Positions 7,176 through 8,581 of a DNA stretch of 8,581 nucleotides are shown here, one piece after another. The DNA comes from an uncultured Bacteroidales bacterium (GTDB lineage Bacteria > Bacteroidota > Bacteroidia > Bacteroidales > P3). The position numbers and the translations under genes were made by a program. The first letter of the stretch is position 1. Every line of letters begins with the position of its first letter. Under the pieces are notes generated by a model. That model was not told where the DNA came from. It made no database searches and worked only from the letters and a program-made list of their open reading frames with translations. The stretch covers positions 1 to 8,581 of the forward strand of contig CAJOQB010000046.1 of the NCBI GenBank assembly GCA_905236405.1, in the 5' to 3' direction.

Positions 7176-7625
7176 TTATTCAGCGACCACTTCGAGGTTG
7201 ATCTCAGCCTTGACATCTTTGTAGATGTTGACTGTGGCGGTGTAGTTGCCAACCTCTTTGATTTTGTTGCCGTCGACCACAATCTTCTTGCGGTCCACAT
7301 CGTAGTTGTGCTGCTCTTTGAGAGCGTCGGCGACCTGGATGTTGTTGACAGCACCGAAGAGCTGACCGTTCTCACCGACCTTGGCGGTGATTTTCACGCT
7401 CTTGCCGTTGAGGGCAGCCATCAGCGTGTCGGCATCCTTACGGAGTTTCTCTTCTTTATGCTGACGCTGTTTGATGTTCTCAGCCAGCACTTTCTTGTTG
7501 CTTGGGGTGGCGATGATGGCCAGACCCTGAGGAAGGAGATAATTGTTGGCGTAACCGTTCTTCACGTTTACGATTTGGTCCTTATAACCTAAATTCTGTA
7601 CGTCTTGAATGAGTATGATTTCCAT
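7176..7625 (-). CDS. rplI: 50S ribosomal protein L9 (bL9)
   Basis: A 149-residue protein, the normal L9 length. The N-terminal domain is diagnostic: MEIILIQDVQNLG, then VKNGYANNYLLPQGLA at about residues 21-36, which binds 23S rRNA. A long, charged connecting helix at about 42-75 (KKVLAENIKQRQHKEEKLRK) leads to the C-terminal domain, in which GENGQLFGAVNNIQVADAL is typical. bL9 sits at the base of the L1 stalk and helps maintain reading frame. It is the last gene of rpsF-rpsR-rplI, 17 nt after the rpsR stop. It is the only gene in the window with a full SD (AGGAGG, 8 nt from the ATG), which fixes the start. A terminator follows 23 nt after the stop. Confidence 0.98.
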   Translation of the reverse strand: MEIILIQDVQNLGYKDQIVNVKNGYANNYLLPQGLAIIATPSNKKVLAENIKQRQHKEEKLRKDADTLMAALNGKSVKITAKVGENGQLFGAVNNIQVADALKEQHNYDVDRKKIVVDGNKIKEVGNYTATVNIYKDVKAEINLEVVAE

Positions 7626-7633
7626 CTGTTCTT

Positions 7634-7639
7634 CCTCCT
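7634..7639 (-). promoter_or_regulatory. Canonical Shine-Dalgarno site for rplI
   Basis: The complement of 7634-7639 is AGGAGG, followed by A and ending 8 nt before the rplI ATG. This is an ideal SD and spacing. Bacteroidota genes normally lack one, and none of the other seven protein starts in the window has anything comparable. It lies just after the rpsR stop codon. Confidence 0.85.
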
Positions 7640-7642
7640 ATA

Positions 7643-7909
7643 TTATTTTAAACAATCAGCTACATAGGGCAGCAGAGCCAAGTGACGGGCACGCTTGATA
7701 GCTTTGGACACTTTCTTCTGATACTTGTTAGAGGTACCGGTGATGCGACGAGGCAGGATCTTGCCTTGCTCATTGACAAACTTCAAAAGGAAGTCTGCAT
7801 CTTTGTAGTCAATGTATTTGATGCCGAGTTTCTTGAAACGGCAGTATTTCTTACGCTGAGTATCGACAGCAATAGGGGTCAAATATTTGATTTCGGTTTC
7901 GTTTGCCAT
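7643..7909 (-). CDS. rpsR: 30S ribosomal protein S18 (bS18)
   Basis: An 88-residue protein. The core is unmistakable: KKYCRFKKLGIKYIDYKD at about residues 20-37, then GKILPRRITGTSNKYQKKV, then AIKRARHLALLPYV at about 70-83, the rRNA-binding helix of S18. bS18 pairs with bS6 on the platform of the small subunit. In Bacteroidota, bS18 with bS6 and bS21 forms the pocket that holds the 16S rRNA 3' tail and blocks SD recognition. It follows rpsF by 41 nt and precedes rplI by 17 nt. No SD is visible upstream of its ATG; the leader is A/T-rich. Confidence 0.98.
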   Translation of the reverse strand: MANETEIKYLTPIAVDTQRKKYCRFKKLGIKYIDYKDADFLLKFVNEQGKILPRRITGTSNKYQKKVSKAIKRARHLALLPYVADCLK

Positions 7910-7950
7910 AACTTTATTCTTTTTAGAAAACCACTTTTAAAGGTTCATGA

Positions 7951-8319
7951 TTATTCGGCAGCGGGAGCTTCTTCGACAGCAGGCTGCTCTTTCTTGTTGT
8001 TACGTTTCTTCTCGTTGTAAGCCACAGCGTGTTTGTCGAGCGACACGGTGAGGAAGCGGAGCAGACGCTCGTCGCGTTTGTAAGCGACCTCGAGGTCAGC
8101 GATGACACTGCCTTCGGCTTTGAACTCGATGAGATAATAAAAACCGGTGGTTTTCTTTTTGATAGGATAAGCGAGCTTGCGCATACCCCAGTTGTTGGTG
8201 TATACGATCTCTGCACCTTTGCTTGTTAAGAAGTCGGTATACTTCTTTACCGTTTCCTTCATCTGATCGTCAGACAAAACGGGAGTTACAATGAAAACGG
8301 TTTCGTACTGATTTACCAT
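7951..8319 (-). CDS. rpsF: 30S ribosomal protein S6 (bS6)
   Basis: A 122-residue protein with the S6 fold signatures: a first strand YETVFIVTP at about residues 5-13, GMRKLAYPIKKKTTGFYYLIEF at about 45-66 (only the region is named here), and KRDERLLRFLTV at about 81-92. The C-terminal tail, about 102-122, is low-complexity, first Lys/Asn-rich and then Glu/Ala/Pro-rich, as is usual and disordered in this protein. It binds bS18 on the 30S platform. It is first in rpsF-rpsR-rplI. The 44-nt leader between it and tRNA-Thr is A/T-rich, has no SD and no recognisable TAnnTTTG promoter. Confidence 0.98.
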   Translation of the reverse strand: MVNQYETVFIVTPVLSDDQMKETVKKYTDFLTSKGAEIVYTNNWGMRKLAYPIKKKTTGFYYLIEFKAEGSVIADLEVAYKRDERLLRFLTVSLDKHAVAYNEKKRNNKKEQPAVEEAPAAE

Positions 8320-8363
8320 TACTTTTAATGTTTTAATAATTTTGAATTAACTAAAAATTTCAG

Positions 8364-8436
8364 AGCCACTTGACGGACTTGAACCGGCGACCTGCTCATT
8401 ACGAATGAGCTGCTCTACCAACTGAGCTAAAGTGGC
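8364..8436 (-). tRNA. trnT: tRNA-Thr, anticodon CGU
   Basis: Read on the minus strand, the acceptor stem is GCCACTT/AAGTGGC, the D stem GCTC/GAGC, and the anticodon stem GCTCA/TGAGC with loop TTCGTAA (anticodon CGT at 8401-8403, decoding ACG). The variable loop is AGGTC and the T loop TTCAAGT. The discriminator base is T and no CCA is encoded. The T stem, GCCGG/CCGTC, has one C-U mismatch at the second pair (8387 against 8373). All other stems are complete. It lies 44 nt upstream of rpsF on the same strand. Confidence 0.93.
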
Positions 8437-8465
8437 TTGTCACGGTGATGTGTGCAGAAAACAAC

Positions 8466-8484
8466 AAAGGCCGAAGTTGGCTTT
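8466..8484 (-). terminator. Possible weak hairpin between the two tRNA genes
   Basis: On the minus strand AAAGCC (complement of 8479-8484) can pair with GGCCTTT (complement of 8466-8472) around AACTTC, with one bulged C. The T-rich stretch GTTGTTTTC follows. It could trim or partly terminate transcripts after tRNA-Pro, or simply be a processing hairpin. The stem is short and interrupted, so the call is weak. Confidence 0.3.
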
Positions 8485-8504
8485 CATTCAACCTCGACCC
8501 TGAG

Positions 8505-8578
8505 TCGGGGTGATAAGACTCGAACTTACGACCTCCACGTCCCGAACGTGGCGCGCTAGCCAACTGCGCTACACCCCG
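8505..8578 (-). tRNA. trnP: tRNA-Pro, anticodon CGG
   Basis: Read on the minus strand, the acceptor stem is CGGGGTG/CACCCCG, starting with the C1 typical of bacterial tRNA-Pro. The D stem is GCGC/GCGC, the anticodon stem CCACG/CGTGG with loop TTCGGGA (anticodon CGG at 8542-8544, decoding CCG). The variable loop is AGGTC, and the T stem GTAAG/CTTAT closes with one G-T pair around TTCGAGT. The discriminator is A, and CCA is not encoded. Only three bases of upstream sequence are in the window, so its promoter cannot be seen. It lies 68 nt upstream of tRNA-Thr in the same direction. Confidence 0.96.
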
Positions 8579-8581
8579 TTA

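Noticed and set aside
8320..8363. S6:S18 autoregulatory leader RNA before rpsF
   Set aside because: The 44-nt leader is A/T-rich, with no stable stem and no CCG bulge motif, so the known S6:S18 leader structure is not visible.

Overview
The window looks like a chromosomal segment of a Bacteroidales bacterium (phylum Bacteroidota) of roughly even base composition; family not resolved. Four things point there. The promoters have the TTTG / TAnnTTTG form of the Bacteroidota primary sigma factor. The ribosomal cluster runs rpsF-rpsR-rplI with no ssb or priB between. The starts almost all lack a Shine-Dalgarno (SD) sequence, and the tRNA genes do not encode CCA. No phage, insertion sequence, CRISPR array or defence system is visible.

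Layout. (1) Positions 1-1586, minus strand: an outer-membrane porin (528-1586), then 41 nt later an inner-membrane Gate-domain (nucleoside-recognition) protein that runs off the left edge. (2) Positions 1587-1690: a short divergent control region in which two Bacteroidota-type promoters overlap. (3) Positions 1691-2395, plus strand: a small outer-membrane beta-barrel protein, closed by a strong intrinsic terminator. (4) Positions 2508-6949, plus strand: a tight three-gene unit of a secreted PDZ/S41 C-terminal processing peptidase, a polytopic Wzy_C (O-antigen ligase/polymerase-like) protein, and a cytoplasmic M16 zinc peptidase. The gaps are 3 nt and 11 nt. (5) Positions 6950-7175: a convergent intergenic region with a helically phased array of eight CCACT/AGTGG units and a hairpin terminator. 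(6) Positions 7176-8319, minus strand: rpsF-rpsR-rplI, encoding ribosomal proteins bS6, bS18 and bL9. (7) Positions 8364-8578, minus strand: tRNA-Thr(CGU) and tRNA-Pro(CGG), lying upstream of rpsF in the same direction.

How the genes fit together. The porin and Gate protein could form an outer/inner membrane uptake route. The S41/Wzy_C/M16 unit is an envelope and proteolysis operon with no proven shared pathway. The tRNA-ribosomal block is core translation machinery. The points most worth a second look are the canonical SD found only in front of rplI, the phased pentamer array, the conserved-looking periplasmic insert in the Wzy_C protein, and the apparent absence of a promoter between tRNA-Thr and rpsF. 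I did not find a clearly new multi-gene system.
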